Shown: positions 10,728 through 19,371, counted from the first letter of the stretch. The stretch: 64,000 nucleotides of DNA from Octadecabacter sp. B2R22 (GCF_018861045.1 NZ_JAHKQJ010000005.1:248001-312000); one strand, 5' to 3'. Translations and numbers: made by a program. The notes: generated from the letters alone by a model not told the origin.

Positions 10728-11683
10728 TTGGTTTGTCCTTCAGGGATATTAAATGCCCGCTCCACAAGGGGCGCGATGCGAGCGAGACCGGGCGCCTTAA
10801 GGTCAGTACGCAGATGGTCACGGACGCGCGGAATTAAGTTTAGATAACTCTCTTTACCATCGCGCTTGGCGAGGCGTTCGAAAATCCCCAAGATCCGTAG
10901 GTTTCTCTGCACCGCCATGACGTGAAAAGCCAAAGTAAATTTTTCACCGCCTCCCATCCGTTTTACAAGTGGACCAACCAAATTTGGATCAACGTCACGC
11001 CGTGCATCGCGCAAGAGCGACGCAAGATCGTAAGCGGGGTGGGTAATAAACGCGTCCTGAAAGTCGAGCAGTCCAACGGTGGCGTGGGCGGTTTTGTCTG
11101 GACGCCAGATCAGGTTCTCAGCATGGAAATCGCGCAAAGATAGCGTCGCAGGATTAGGAGAAACAACAGAAAGGAGCGTCGTTAGTTCTGCCTTTACATC
11201 CTCCGCAAGGGACTGGGATTTGTTGGTTGCGGCCCATTCAAAACCAATGTCGATCATTTCCGCACCTACGGCGGGCGTCATCTTTTGTAGGTTAGAAGGA
11301 GCAGGTGTTCGCCCGAGTTCGATTAGGACATCAACGGCGGCATCGTAAAGCTTTCGTTCATCGTCTGGATGTTTTTGAAGGTGACGGGCAAAATCGATCT
11401 GACCCAAGTCTTCAAGAACTAGAAGCCCGAGAGTGTTGTCCCAGTTCAGTATCTTGGGGGCGCTAAGGCCAAGACCGCTCAAATGTTTGGAAATTTCGAC
11501 AAACCGAGCTTGACTGCCGCATACGTCTGGCTGGGCATCCATAAGGATCACGCAGCCACCCGACGTGTCCGTTAGTCTTTCGTAGCGTCGCGCTGATGCG
11601 TCGCCGGTCATGGCATGCCTTTGCCATTTCGCCCAAGGTGACTGCTCCAACCATTCTGAGACGATCTCATTACGCATCTTCAT
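10724..11683 (-). CDS. amgK: Aminoglycoside-phosphotransferase-fold sugar kinase, AmgK-like
   Basis: A 319-residue kinase of the APH fold. The catalytic loop reads [11 protein letters not shown], with a DFQDA metal motif about 25 residues later. In this position (tsaE-kinase-nucleotidyltransferase) the family member is AmgK, an anomeric kinase for MurNAc and GlcNAc that feeds MurU. The name APH reflects fold only and does not imply drug resistance. The start is one of two close ATGs (11683 or 11677), inside the end of tsaE; the overlap is 14 bases from the outer one. Confidence 0.75.
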   Translation of the reverse strand: MKMRNEIVSEWLEQSPWAKWQRHAMTGDASARRYERLTDTSGGCVILMDAQPDVCGSQARFVEISKHLSGLGLSAPKILNWDNTLGLLVLEDLGQIDFARHLQKHPDDERKLYDAAVDVLIELGRTPAPSNLQKMTPAVGAEMIDIGFEWAATNKSQSLAEDVKAELTTLLSVVSPNPATLSLRDFHAENLIWRPDKTAHATVGLLDFQDAFITHPAYDLASLLRDARRDVDPNLVGPLVKRMGGGEKFTLAFHVMAVQRNLRILGIFERLAKRDGKESYLNLIPRVRDHLRTDLKAPGLARIAPLVERAFNIPEGQTK

Positions 11684-12140
11684 TCAACACCCGCATTCGG
11701 CTGGCCCAATTTTCATCAAAGCTAATGGTACAAAGATGGGCGTCATCTATAATTTCAAGATGGATATCCAGCGCCGATTCTGGAACCATGTCACCAAGAA
11801 GTTCAGGCCATTCAATCAAGCAGATGTGGTCCTCGAACGCGTCAACGAGGCCAAGTTCGACAGCCTCCTGCGGGTCGCCTAAACGATAAAGATCGGTATG
11901 CCAAATCTCGACATCGCCGTAGTCGTAGGTCTGCACCAATGTGAACGTCGGTGACGGCACTTCTACATCAGGGCCAAGAAGCGCGCGAATAAAGGCGCGC
12001 GCCAGTGAGGATTTTCCCACTCCGATTTGCCCATTCAACAAAAAGCAATCACCCGGATTTGCAAGGTTAGCAAGGGTCTGTCCAAGTTGGGCGGTATCGG
12101 CCTCTGATTGGAGCCGAAGAGTGATCGTGGATTTTGCCAT
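11670..12140 (-). CDS. tsaE: tRNA threonylcarbamoyladenosine biosynthesis ATPase TsaE
   Basis: TsaE is the ATPase that works with TsaB/TsaD/TsaC to make t6A37 on ANN-decoding tRNAs. The protein has 156 residues. Walker A is GQIGVGKSS. Further family blocks are PSPTFTLVQTY and IWHTDLYRLGDPQE, and the LIEWPELLGD segment follows. It starts the reverse-strand block tsaE-amgK-murU-addB-addA(-trxA), all overlapping. Its partner tsaD is in this window at 24.5 kb, in a separate unit. Confidence 0.94.
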   Translation of the reverse strand: MAKSTITLRLQSEADTAQLGQTLANLANPGDCFLLNGQIGVGKSSLARAFIRALLGPDVEVPSPTFTLVQTYDYGDVEIWHTDLYRLGDPQEAVELGLVDAFEDHICLIEWPELLGDMVPESALDIHLEIIDDAHLCTISFDENWASRMRVLNEDA

Positions 12141-12180
12141 GCGCCAACATTATGCGGCGTAGCTTTCCCTGCAAGTGCAA

Positions 12181-13782
12181 TCAGCTTGTTAAGGATTGGC
12201 TCTCACGTATTTTAAGGGGCTCGATCTGCCCATCAGGTTGGTTTTCATTGGATGACGGCACAAAGGTTACTTGGTGATTGCCGTCAGGTAGGGGTGCATA
12301 GTGGCAGGTCACTTCGATGTGGTTATCTAGCCAAATGCGTCCATCCCACGGCGCATCCGAAGAACGTCGTGACATTGTTTCTTTTAGCTTTAACCAAACG
12401 GGAGATGGCGCAGACATAGCCTGCCATGTTTCCATTTCATCTACGAAATCTTGATTGCTGAGAGACCCGCCTTGCCGATTCCCCCAAAGCTGGCGATAGG
12501 CGGAGTTTGCCATGATCAGCGATCCCGACGAAGAAAACACAGCGACGGGAACCACTAGGTTGTCAATCGTTGCTGTCGTTACATCGATCTGGGATCGATA
12601 TTTTCGAGTGAGTGAGACCTCATCGCTAATATCTTCTATTAATACGGCGATTGCGCCATTTGGATGCGGATTACCGGTAACACGAAACGTCTGCCCGTTC
12701 GGGAGCGACCATGTCTCATGATAATTGCCCTGTTCGGCTGCGGCCTCTAATGCAGCGACCTGATCTCTCCAGGTCTTATAATTTTTTGGCTCGGGGATCA
12801 TATTTTGGTCTCGCAATCGATCAAGTACCGAAAAGAGCGTTGGCCGATTGATGAGAAACTCTGCGGGAAGGTTGGTTAGATCGACCAACGCAGGATTGAA
12901 GAGGACCAGCCTTCGATCTTCATCAAAAATCGCGAGCGCAACAGAAAGTTGTGCGAACGTTTTTGTAAGTGTTTGAACGAATGTCCGCTGTGCTTCTCGG
13001 GCTGCAACCACTGCTGTGGCATCGACAGCAAAGTGGATGGTATCGGTGCCGCGTCTGAGGCTGGTTACTTCGTACCAAATTGGGTCATCGGAGTCCGGCA
13101 CATCAACACGCTGCATGTCGATCAGCGGCGCGGTACCTTCTGGGGCAATTGGGTCGTCAAACACAGCGCGCGGCGGCCAAGGTAAAATATCTTGCGGGCC
13201 GACTGGATGGATCGCTTCAGAGAGCTCGATGTATGCGCGGTTTGCCCAGACCAGTACACCTTCTGCATCGCGCTTCCAGATCAGTTGAGGAGAATCTTCG
13301 CCAATGCTTCGCAGGGTTTCAAGCTCATGTTCCAATGCTTCGGCCGACAAAGGGTCGAGCGTTTCATCTGGGTGGTTTTGATCCTGAACCAAAGTAATAC
13401 GAGCGAGGCCATTCCAATACTCGGCTTCGATCCAACCACTCTGACTGTCATTTGCAGCGATGGTTTTCTTTCCGACACTCGCAAGATCGCTGCATTGGGA
13501 CCGCATATGCGGAAACCGCGCCGACAAGAGAGACAGTAGATTTTCCCAGTCTGACCGCATGCTATCGCCGTGGGACATCAAAGCGCGCGCGCGCGGCGTT
13601 AAATCAATAAGACGACAATCATCGAATAGAAACGTTACAGTGTCTTCCGTTTCATTCAGAAGCGTCCGGGCCGTAATAGCTGAGGTTCTATTCACCCGGA
13701 TCCAGATCATGAGCAGAGCACAGGCAGTGGCCGCACCGGCAAAAATTGCGATACCTACATCTAGAAAACCATAACTAACCAT
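12181..13782 (-). CDS. Membrane-anchored PAS-domain protein without a kinase domain
   Basis: The 533-residue protein starts with one membrane segment (residues about 7-27), then has PAS-like modules: one around LIWKRDAEGVLVWANRAYIEL, one around VALAIFDEDRRLVLFNPAL, and one around PVAVFSSSGSLIMANSAYRQLW. It ends soon after the last module with no HisKA box, N box or G box. It could be a sensor scaffold or a kinase lost to truncation. Related proteins of this length between tsaE and regB suggest the form is native (recollection, not checked). GGAGG precedes the ATG and a perfect CtrA-type box lies upstream. Confidence 0.7.
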   Translation of the reverse strand: MVSYGFLDVGIAIFAGAATACALLMIWIRVNRTSAITARTLLNETEDTVTFLFDDCRLIDLTPRARALMSHGDSMRSDWENLLSLLSARFPHMRSQCSDLASVGKKTIAANDSQSGWIEAEYWNGLARITLVQDQNHPDETLDPLSAEALEHELETLRSIGEDSPQLIWKRDAEGVLVWANRAYIELSEAIHPVGPQDILPWPPRAVFDDPIAPEGTAPLIDMQRVDVPDSDDPIWYEVTSLRRGTDTIHFAVDATAVVAAREAQRTFVQTLTKTFAQLSVALAIFDEDRRLVLFNPALVDLTNLPAEFLINRPTLFSVLDRLRDQNMIPEPKNYKTWRDQVAALEAAAEQGNYHETWSLPNGQTFRVTGNPHPNGAIAVLIEDISDEVSLTRKYRSQIDVTTATIDNLVVPVAVFSSSGSLIMANSAYRQLWGNRQGGSLSNQDFVDEMETWQAMSAPSPVWLKLKETMSRRSSDAPWDGRIWLDNHIEVTCHYAPLPDGNHQVTFVPSSNENQPDGQIEPLKIRESQSLTS

Positions 13783-13824
13783 CGCGACCTCCGACTTGTC
13801 GAATGCTAAGATGAGATGATTTGG

Positions 13825-13839
13825 TTAATTGCGCGTTAA
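13825..13839 (-). promoter_or_regulatory. CtrA-type box upstream of the PAS gene
   Basis: The sequence is TTAA-N7-TTAA, perfect for the CtrA consensus. On the minus strand it extends to TTAAC-N6-TTAACC, matching the longer form. It lies 43 bases before the PAS gene ATG, between that gene and the regB stop. CtrA controls motility and cell-cycle genes in Rhodobacterales. Binding is inferred. Confidence 0.5.
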
Positions 13840-13842
13840 AAC

Positions 13843-15213
13843 TTAGGTGATTGGTGTATTGTCTCCTAACGCCCCTTGTGATGCTTCGATGCTGGAGCGG
13901 GGCCATTGAACGTTTATCAGTGCACCGCGTTCTCGACCCGAGCCGCTTTGAGGTCCGGCGTTAGCGAAGTTTAACGTGCCACCTGATCTCTCAAGCAAGG
14001 TCTTTGCGATAAAAAGGCCAAGTCCCATGCCTTGATACCCGGGTCGTTGACCTCCGCGGCCGTCTGCTCGTCGACGTCGAACGAAAGGGTCCCCGATGCG
14101 ACCCAATACAGACTGCGGGAACCCTGGACCATCATCGTTGATCTGCAGGGTCAGCAAATTGTCAGTCCAAGAAACGTCTACCCGGACCGTACTTTCGGCG
14201 AAATCGACAGCGTTCTGAACGAGATTTCGGACACCATGAATAATTTCGGGGCTACGTATGACCGTAGGTTGTCGCCAGTCACCGTGATTTGGGGGGTTAA
14301 TCGAAATTCTAACCACCTTACCGCGGTCCAAGTGCGGCTCACTCGCCTCTCGGATAACAGTCTCCCACAGGGCATGCCGCAGAAGGTGGTCTTCCTTTCC
14401 CGCCCGCCCCATCGATTGGAGAATGTCGCGACACCTGTCCGCTTGTTCACGGATCAGACGGGCGTCTTCTTGCAGTTCTACTTTGCCCTCAAGTTCATCA
14501 ACAAGCTCACTGCTGACGAGTTTGATGGTTGCCAACGGTGTACCCAATTCATGTGCTGCCGCAGCGACGACACCACCAAGGTCTGTCAACTTTTGTTCTC
14601 GAGCTAAAGCCATTTGCGTTGCGGCCAAGGCTTCCCCCATCGACAGAGTTTCTTGTGTAACCTGGCGCGCATAGACGGCGACAAATACGACGCCGATTAT
14701 GAGCGCGACCCAGAAACCAAACACAAAAAGATCAGGCAACATGAGCTCAGACCCAGCCGCGGTTCTAATTGGCAAGCTTTGAGACCGTAGGAGCGTAATA
14801 ATCGCCAAGGTGATCGCGCCCAAAACCATCGTACTGCGCAGCGGCAAAACTGTGGATGCGACCGTTACGGGGGCGAGGATCAGCAAAGTAAACGGGTTGT
14901 TCAACCCGCCTGTCAGGTACAGCAATACACCGAGCTGCAAGAGGTCAAAGCCGATCATGAGACCGGCTTCTCCTTCGGCAAGGCGGCGGCTTTCGGGGTA
15001 AAGGAAAATCGAGACCAAGTTCAAAAGAACCGGCAATGCGACGATGACAGCGATCAGACCGATCTCGAGGGACAGATCAAACACATAGATAGCGACCAAT
15101 ATCGCCCCAACTTGGCCGAAAACCGCGAACCACCGCAGTATAACCAGAGTACGCATGCGCACCCAGTTGCTTCGCTTGTGGCTTTCGAATACCTCGCCCT
15201 GATCCTGCGCCAT
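13843..15213 (-). CDS. regB: Redox-sensing histidine kinase RegB (PrrB)
   Basis: RegB controls respiration, photosynthesis and carbon fixation genes in response to redox state through RegA. With the ATG at 15213 (CAGGTC just upstream) it has 456 residues; an earlier in-frame start would add 20 atypical residues. About six membrane segments precede the kinase. Three diagnostic features are visible: the quinone-site heptapeptide GGLNNPF (102-108), the phosphorylated His221 in AHELGTPLATIKL, and redox Cys261 in QADRCRDILQSMGR. The ATPase boxes DDGPGFP and GMGLGLFIAKTLL follow. It is divergent from senC-regA, the classic arrangement. Confidence 0.96.
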   Translation of the reverse strand: MAQDQGEVFESHKRSNWVRMRTLVILRWFAVFGQVGAILVAIYVFDLSLEIGLIAVIVALPVLLNLVSIFLYPESRRLAEGEAGLMIGFDLLQLGVLLYLTGGLNNPFTLLILAPVTVASTVLPLRSTMVLGAITLAIITLLRSQSLPIRTAAGSELMLPDLFVFGFWVALIIGVVFVAVYARQVTQETLSMGEALAATQMALAREQKLTDLGGVVAAAAHELGTPLATIKLVSSELVDELEGKVELQEDARLIREQADRCRDILQSMGRAGKEDHLLRHALWETVIREASEPHLDRGKVVRISINPPNHGDWRQPTVIRSPEIIHGVRNLVQNAVDFAESTVRVDVSWTDNLLTLQINDDGPGFPQSVLGRIGDPFVRRRRADGRGGQRPGYQGMGLGLFIAKTLLERSGGTLNFANAGPQSGSGRERGALINVQWPRSSIEASQGALGDNTPIT

Positions 15214-15298
15214 AATGACCTGTCTCGCGTTTGTGACTTTACCACCGCTATGGTGCGCACAATAAGGGTGCAACCGCGACCGTTTTTTGAGGAATACA

Positions 15299-15916
15299 AT
15301 GTCAAAGACTTACGCTATCGCCGCTGGTGCCGCTGTTGTGGCTTTGTTGGGCGGGACTCTCGCCGCAACTTGGAAGTCTTCTGATGAAGACATCTTTGCA
15401 GAGTGCAGGACCGGCCAAGTAGCCGGGGGCGCCATTGGTGGTCCGTTCGAATTGGTGGATGAGAACGGAACCACAGTCACCGACGCCGACATCATCACCG
15501 GCCCCACGTTGATCTATTTTGGCTATACGTTCTGCCCAGATGTCTGTCCCTTGGATAACATGCGCAATGCGCAAGCGATCGAAATTCTTGATGAACAAGG
15601 CATCGACGTGACGCCTGTCTTTATCAGCATTGACCCTGAACGGGACACGGTTGATGTCGTTCGCGATTTTACGGACAATTTCCACGAGCGCATGATTGGG
15701 CTTACAGGAACACCAGAACAAGTTAAGGCCGCATCCCAAGCGTACCGGACCTATTACAACAAACAAGACGGCGATGATGAGTACTACCTCGTCGATCACA
15801 CAACGATGTCCTATTTCATGTTCCCTGACATTGGGCTGATGGAATTCTACCGCCGTGACGTCACACCAGAGCAGATGGCCGAAAGCCTTGCTTGTTTTGT
15901 TGATGCCGCAAGCTGA
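15299..15916 (+). CDS. senC: SCO1/SenC/PrrC-family copper protein
   Basis: A 205-residue, membrane-anchored periplasmic thioredoxin-fold protein that helps insert copper into cytochrome c oxidase and, in Rhodobacter, links oxidase activity to RegB. The start is MSKTYAIA, with GAGGA six bases before it. One N-terminal membrane segment (AIAAGAAVVALLGGTLAA) is followed by the copper ligands: CPDVC (CxxxC) and the distal His in LVDHTTMSYF. It lies 85 bases from regB, divergently, and 61 bases before regA on the same strand. Confidence 0.93.
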   Translation: MSKTYAIAAGAAVVALLGGTLAATWKSSDEDIFAECRTGQVAGGAIGGPFELVDENGTTVTDADIITGPTLIYFGYTFCPDVCPLDNMRNAQAIEILDEQGIDVTPVFISIDPERDTVDVVRDFTDNFHERMIGLTGTPEQVKAASQAYRTYYNKQDGDDEYYLVDHTTMSYFMFPDIGLMEFYRRDVTPEQMAESLACFVDAAS

Positions 15917-15977
15917 CATGGAGTTTGACGCTCTCGACGGCGAACGGTAGGTTCGTTTGAACGAGGAGGAGCGGCAC

Positions 15978-16523
15978 ATGGAAGTGAACCCTATTGGCGA
16001 TGACAATACGCTGTTGTTGGTTGACGACGACGAACCGTTTTTGCGCCGTCTGGCCAAAGCGATGGAAAAGCGCGGGTTTGCAGTTGAGACTGCGGACTGC
16101 GTAGCCGCTGGCAAGGCCATCGCGACAGCACGCCCACCTGCATATGCAGTCGTTGATCTTCGTCTCGAGGATGGGACGGGACTTGATGTGGTCGAAACAC
16201 TGCGAGAACAGCGGCCCGAAAGCCGTATTGTTGTTCTGACGGGGTATGGCGCTATCGCGACTGCCGTTGCGGCCGTTAAAATTGGCGCCACGGATTATTT
16301 GTCAAAGCCCGCGGATGCGACGGACGTTATGAATGCTCTTTTGACACCTGAAGGAGCGGTACCTCCAGCACCCGAAAACCCGATGTCTGCGGATCGCGTG
16401 CGTTGGGAACATATTCAGCGGGTCTACGAATTGTGCGACCGCAACGTCTCAGAGACCGCGAGGCGATTGAATATGCACCGCCGAACTTTGCAGCGCATTC
16501 TCGCGAAACGAAGCCCGCGTTAA
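15978..16523 (+). CDS. regA: Redox response regulator RegA (PrrA)
   Basis: The DNA-binding partner of RegB. With the ATG at 15978 behind GAGGAGGAG it has 181 residues, the usual length; a TTG 21 bases upstream is not needed. The receiver domain has the acidic pocket DDDEP (16-20), the phosphoacceptor Asp60 (AVVDLRLEDG) and the conserved Lys in YLSKPAD. A short linker leads to the Fis-type helix-turn-helix NVSETARRLNMHRRTLQRIL, the hallmark of RegA. It follows senC in the same unit. No hvrA gene follows it here. Confidence 0.97.
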   Translation: MEVNPIGDDNTLLLVDDDEPFLRRLAKAMEKRGFAVETADCVAAGKAIATARPPAYAVVDLRLEDGTGLDVVETLREQRPESRIVVLTGYGAIATAVAAVKIGATDYLSKPADATDVMNALLTPEGAVPPAPENPMSADRVRWEHIQRVYELCDRNVSETARRLNMHRRTLQRILAKRSPR

Positions 16524-16565
16524 CACTGAAAACCCGATATGGGTCTGGTATGGGTTTGGTATTGC

Positions 16566-17450
16566 TTAGATCCGGCTCTCGATCGTTTGAGCTTTGAGCC
16601 ATTTCACGAATGTATCCCGTGCGGGGTTCACCACCTCTGGGCGTATCAGGACGTGATAGGCGACGGGGCTATCGACCTCTTCACATAGTTTCACCAAGGC
16701 GCCGGATGCAATGTGGCCAGCGGCGACAGGCGCAGGGAGGATCGTGACGCCAAGACCGGCAAGGGCTGCTTCGCGGGACAGTTGACCGGTGGCAAAGTAG
16801 GTGACGTTTTCTTCGTCTAGGTCGATGCCATTCTCGCAGACCCAAAGCCGTTCTTCTGACCTGTTATCGTCCAGCAACCAACGAGACCCCTTGAGGTCTG
16901 CAAGGCAGTCGGTCTTACACCCCTTTAAATAGTTGGGAGCAGCGACAGCTGTGTGTCCAGCGGGCATGAGCGGAACAGAATGGACACCAGTCCAATTCCC
17001 ATCACCGTAGCGAATTGCGACATCGATGTTGTCGCGGCGGATGTCGATCAATTGCATTGACGGGATGAGTTCAACTTCGATGTCTGGGTGTGTGTCCCAG
17101 AATGCCCCAATGCGGGGCATTAGCCAGTTGGCGGCGAACGACGGAGTTAATGACACACGGATGGCGCGGGTTTTGGTTTGGTCCAAAAGGTCGGTGGAGG
17201 CCGTGGCAATAAGACCGAAGGCTTCGGATAAGCTGTCGGCCAATTGACGGCCCTGCGCTGTGGTGGACATGCCTCGGCCGTCCCGTTGCATGAGAGATTG
17301 ACCGAAATGGTCTTCAAGTGCTCGGACATGTTGACCAATGGCGGCATGTGTCACGTTAAGGTCGCGCGCGGCAGCAGAAAAGCTGCCGTGGCGTGCTGCG
17401 GCTTCAAACGCACGCAGTGCCATAAGGGAAGGGATGTCATGCCAATTCAT
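16566..17450 (-). CDS. LysR-family transcriptional regulator, GcvA-like
   Basis: A 294-residue LysR regulator. The N-terminal winged helix reads LMALRAFEAAARHGSFSAAA, followed by RDLNVTHAAIGQHVRALE; the sequence style is that of the GcvA subfamily. The substrate-binding domain follows (RVSLTPSFAANWLMPRIG). Ligand unknown. It is divergent from a 54-residue gene 98 bases away, the usual setting for a LysR target. The ATG sits inside the palindrome TTCATATGAA, and a second CATATG lies about 20 bases upstream. Confidence 0.9.
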   Translation of the reverse strand: MNWHDIPSLMALRAFEAAARHGSFSAAARDLNVTHAAIGQHVRALEDHFGQSLMQRDGRGMSTTAQGRQLADSLSEAFGLIATASTDLLDQTKTRAIRVSLTPSFAANWLMPRIGAFWDTHPDIEVELIPSMQLIDIRRDNIDVAIRYGDGNWTGVHSVPLMPAGHTAVAAPNYLKGCKTDCLADLKGSRWLLDDNRSEERLWVCENGIDLDEENVTYFATGQLSREAALAGLGVTILPAPVAAGHIASGALVKLCEEVDSPVAYHVLIRPEVVNPARDTFVKWLKAQTIESRI

Positions 17451-17548
17451 ATGAAAGCTAGGCTAACATATGAGAAATCTTCCTGACTAGGGGAAATCGC
17501 AAGTTAACCATATCTGTTGGCTATCAAGACAAACCAAAGGAGACAGAC

Positions 17549-17713
17549 ATGCTTACTCTACTTGCAGACGCTATGTTCACAGCGACTTTAAAACGACGTG
17601 GCGACAACATCCCCGACAACGCCAAGGACTACGCAGATCACTACATTCCAAAGCGTCTCCGTAATCCGAACTGGCAGGCGCGAACACACAACCCTTACCG
17701 CGATCTATGGTGA
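17549..17713 (+). CDS. Small 54-residue protein divergent from the LysR gene
   Basis: An ATG seven bases after AAAGGAG opens a 54-residue frame that ends just before a strong terminator. The protein begins MLTLLADAMFTATLKRRGDN and ends with THNPYRDLW; the middle is basic and rich in Asp, Asn and Tyr (DYADHYIPKRLRNPNWQAR). I recognise no domain. The first residues could form a short amphipathic helix, but there is no clear membrane segment. A good ribosome site, a terminator at the right distance and divergence from a LysR regulator argue that it is real and LysR-controlled. Confidence 0.7.
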   Translation: MLTLLADAMFTATLKRRGDNIPDNAKDYADHYIPKRLRNPNWQARTHNPYRDLW

Positions 17714-17724
17714 TGGTCTGGTAG

Positions 17725-17755
17725 GGCCGGCGTTCCCTAACGCCGGCCTTGTTCT
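17725..17755 (+). terminator. Intrinsic terminator after the 54-residue gene
   Basis: GGCCGGCGTT, a CCCT loop and AACGCCGGCC form a perfect ten-pair stem followed by TTGTTCT. It starts 12 bases after the small gene's stop. Confidence 0.9.
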
Positions 17756-17792
17756 CTATCAGATTGTTAGAGACTGGTAATTCGGTTGTTAT

Positions 17793-18266
17793 ATGATCGT
17801 ACTTTGTGGGAACATGAGGAAAATTTTAGAGGTTCTGGGTCCTTCAATGCGCGAAGAAGATCGTCAAGATGCTAAACAGCTTCGACAAATGTCGTCAGAA
17901 GAGGCGGCAAGCTGGATTATCGCGAACTACGAAACTGTGCCGCGCATCCTGAGTTGTAGATCGTGGGGTATAAGCGATCAGAATAAACTGTTGCGGCATT
18001 TTTTTCCGTCGCGGTTCTTGTTCGGAAATCCCGATCACTTGAGGCTATTCCTGAAGTTTATGTCCGTCCGGCATTTTTCTTCTGAAGTTGATCACCACCT
18101 AGATAAGCTCGGAGAGGGTGAAGTTGGCCTTTTGGCTTACAATTTGAGAATAGTACTTTCTGAAACGCACCGTTCAGAAAACGAAACCAGAGCGGGAGAA
18201 CGATTGGTTTCTTCTCTGGTCGCCCGCTTACCCTCTAATTCGCGATTTCGGAGGGATGAGGTGTAG
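17793..18266 (+). CDS. Unrecognised protein
   Basis: An open frame of up to 157 codons, with no domain I recognise. The predicted protein is soluble, charged and mostly helical, with a DHHLDKLGEGEVGLLAYNLR segment. The start is uncertain: the first ATG (17793) has no ribosome site, while one at 17814 has GGGA close by. It follows the small gene's terminator and faces the convergent GNAT gene. Base composition looks more AT-rich than its neighbours, which would fit a recently acquired gene. It could also be a chance frame. Confidence 0.45.
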   Translation: MIVLCGNMRKILEVLGPSMREEDRQDAKQLRQMSSEEAASWIIANYETVPRILSCRSWGISDQNKLLRHFFPSRFLFGNPDHLRLFLKFMSVRHFSSEVDHHLDKLGEGEVGLLAYNLRIVLSETHRSENETRAGERLVSSLVARLPSNSRFRRDEV

Positions 18267-18310
18267 CGGGAGCTTCTAGGGAAATAGCCTCTGAAGTCCT
18301 TAAATTTGAG

Positions 18311-18784
18311 TTACAGTTCCAATCTCTTAATGACCTTATCCACCACCTTGCCCGATTTGCGGGTATGGGCGGCTTTATCGACCTTGAAATCTTCGAACCC
18401 CATTTTGGAGTAAAACGCCAAAGCGCCGGTGTTGTCTTCGGTGATTTTGGCAAGGATGGCGGTGCCGCCGCGGGTTCGGCAATCGGATTTGGTTTTGGCC
18501 ATGAGCGCCGCGCCCGCACCGCGCACCGGATTGTTGCGGTCAGTGAAGGTCCCGATGGAATAAATACCCTGTTCTACCTCAAATGCGGCCTGAAAGCCGA
18601 TGATCGTGCCGTTGTGGAGAACGACGTTGGAGACAGGCGGTTCGCTGAAATAGTGATCAAGGAACGCTTGTTCGGTGTAGGGGTCCTCATAGGCAGTGGT
18701 ACCACCAGCGGCGATGATCGGATTAAGGATGGCAACGCAGGCTGGGACGTCGCCAGCGGTCATCGTACGGGTTTCGAATGTCAT
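18311..18784 (-). CDS. GNAT-family N-acetyltransferase
   Basis: A 157-residue GNAT enzyme resembling the phosphinothricin/methionine sulfone acetyltransferase group. The start (MTFETRTMTAGDVPACVAIL) fits that group. The acetyl-CoA motif A region reads VRGAGAALMAKTKSDCRTRG, followed by ITEDNTGALAFYSKMGFE. Substrate unknown; small amino-acid-like amines are likely. Its ATG overlaps the end of the HD gene by four bases, so the two are cotranscribed. Confidence 0.85.
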   Translation of the reverse strand: MTFETRTMTAGDVPACVAILNPIIAAGGTTAYEDPYTEQAFLDHYFSEPPVSNVVLHNGTIIGFQAAFEVEQGIYSIGTFTDRNNPVRGAGAALMAKTKSDCRTRGGTAILAKITEDNTGALAFYSKMGFEDFKVDKAAHTRKSGKVVDKVIKRLEL

Positions 18785-19371
18785 AATTGATCCATCAGCT
18801 CTGCATGGCGTTGGGTGAATTCTGCACGGACCTCGACGGGTGGACGAAGGCGAATAGCCAAAGTTTTCACGATGTTTGCGTCAGGCTTGCCGAAAAACTT
18901 ATCTGCTTCAGTTGTCGTGAAGCCAGCGATCTGCACCGCTTCGAGCCATGCACTAATCTTGTCCGCCTTCTTAATCTGCTTCTTGATCGCGATAGGAACC
19001 TGTGCGGGTAGCCCAAAGCGAATGTGGATCGCAGCCATAAGCCGATCGTCCAAGGCTTCGTAGTCTGGACCAACAGCGGCTTTTACGGGGCTGATCATAT
19101 CGCCAATTACATATTCCGGCGCGTCATGTAGCAAGGCAGCCAATTGCCATCTGATACCCGCCGCAGGGTTCATTATCGCGAAAATGCGTTCAACCAAGAG
19201 AGAGTGTTCAGCGACAGAATAGGCAAAATCGCCTTTGGTTTGGCCATTCCAGCGGGCCACAAAAGCCAACCCGTGGGCAATGTCCTCAATTTCGATATCC
19301 ATAGGAGTGGGGTCCAACAGGTCTAACCTGCGCCCCGACAACATTCTTTGCCATGCACGTGCTTGTTTCAT
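18781..19371 (-). CDS. HD-domain phosphohydrolase, YfbR-like
   Basis: An HD-domain metal-dependent phosphohydrolase. The metal ligands appear as SVAEHSLLVERI and LLHDAPEYVIGDM, the layout of YfbR-type 5'-nucleotidases. I start it at MKQARAWQRMLSGRR (196 residues) because related proteins begin that way. The frame stays open to an ATG at 19437, which would add 22 poorly patterned residues, and no candidate has a strong ribosome site. It lies upstream of, and overlaps, the GNAT gene. Nucleotide clean-up is the likely role. Confidence 0.8.
   Translation of the reverse strand: MKQARAWQRMLSGRRLDLLDPTPMDIEIEDIAHGLAFVARWNGQTKGDFAYSVAEHSLLVERIFAIMNPAAGIRWQLAALLHDAPEYVIGDMISPVKAAVGPDYEALDDRLMAAIHIRFGLPAQVPIAIKKQIKKADKISAWLEAVQIAGFTTTEADKFFGKPDANIVKTLAIRLRPPVEVRAEFTQRHAELMDQL

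Noticed and set aside
10724-11683. Aminoglycoside resistance gene
   Set aside because: The APH fold is shared by many kinases. Position between tsaE and a nucleotidyltransferase fits AmgK and wall recycling.
15214-15298. RegA binding site in the regB-senC gap
   Set aside because: GCGACCG-T-rich sequence fits the loose consensus only partly, and the consensus is too degenerate to call by eye.
15302-16291. A 329-codon open frame antisense to senC and regA
   Set aside because: Both genes on the plus strand are well-known families with good starts; the antisense frame has no domain and results from codon bias.
16524-16565. Terminator between regA and the LysR gene
   Set aside because: AAACCC and GGGTTT could pair, but the loop is long, a second pairing competes and there is no T run.
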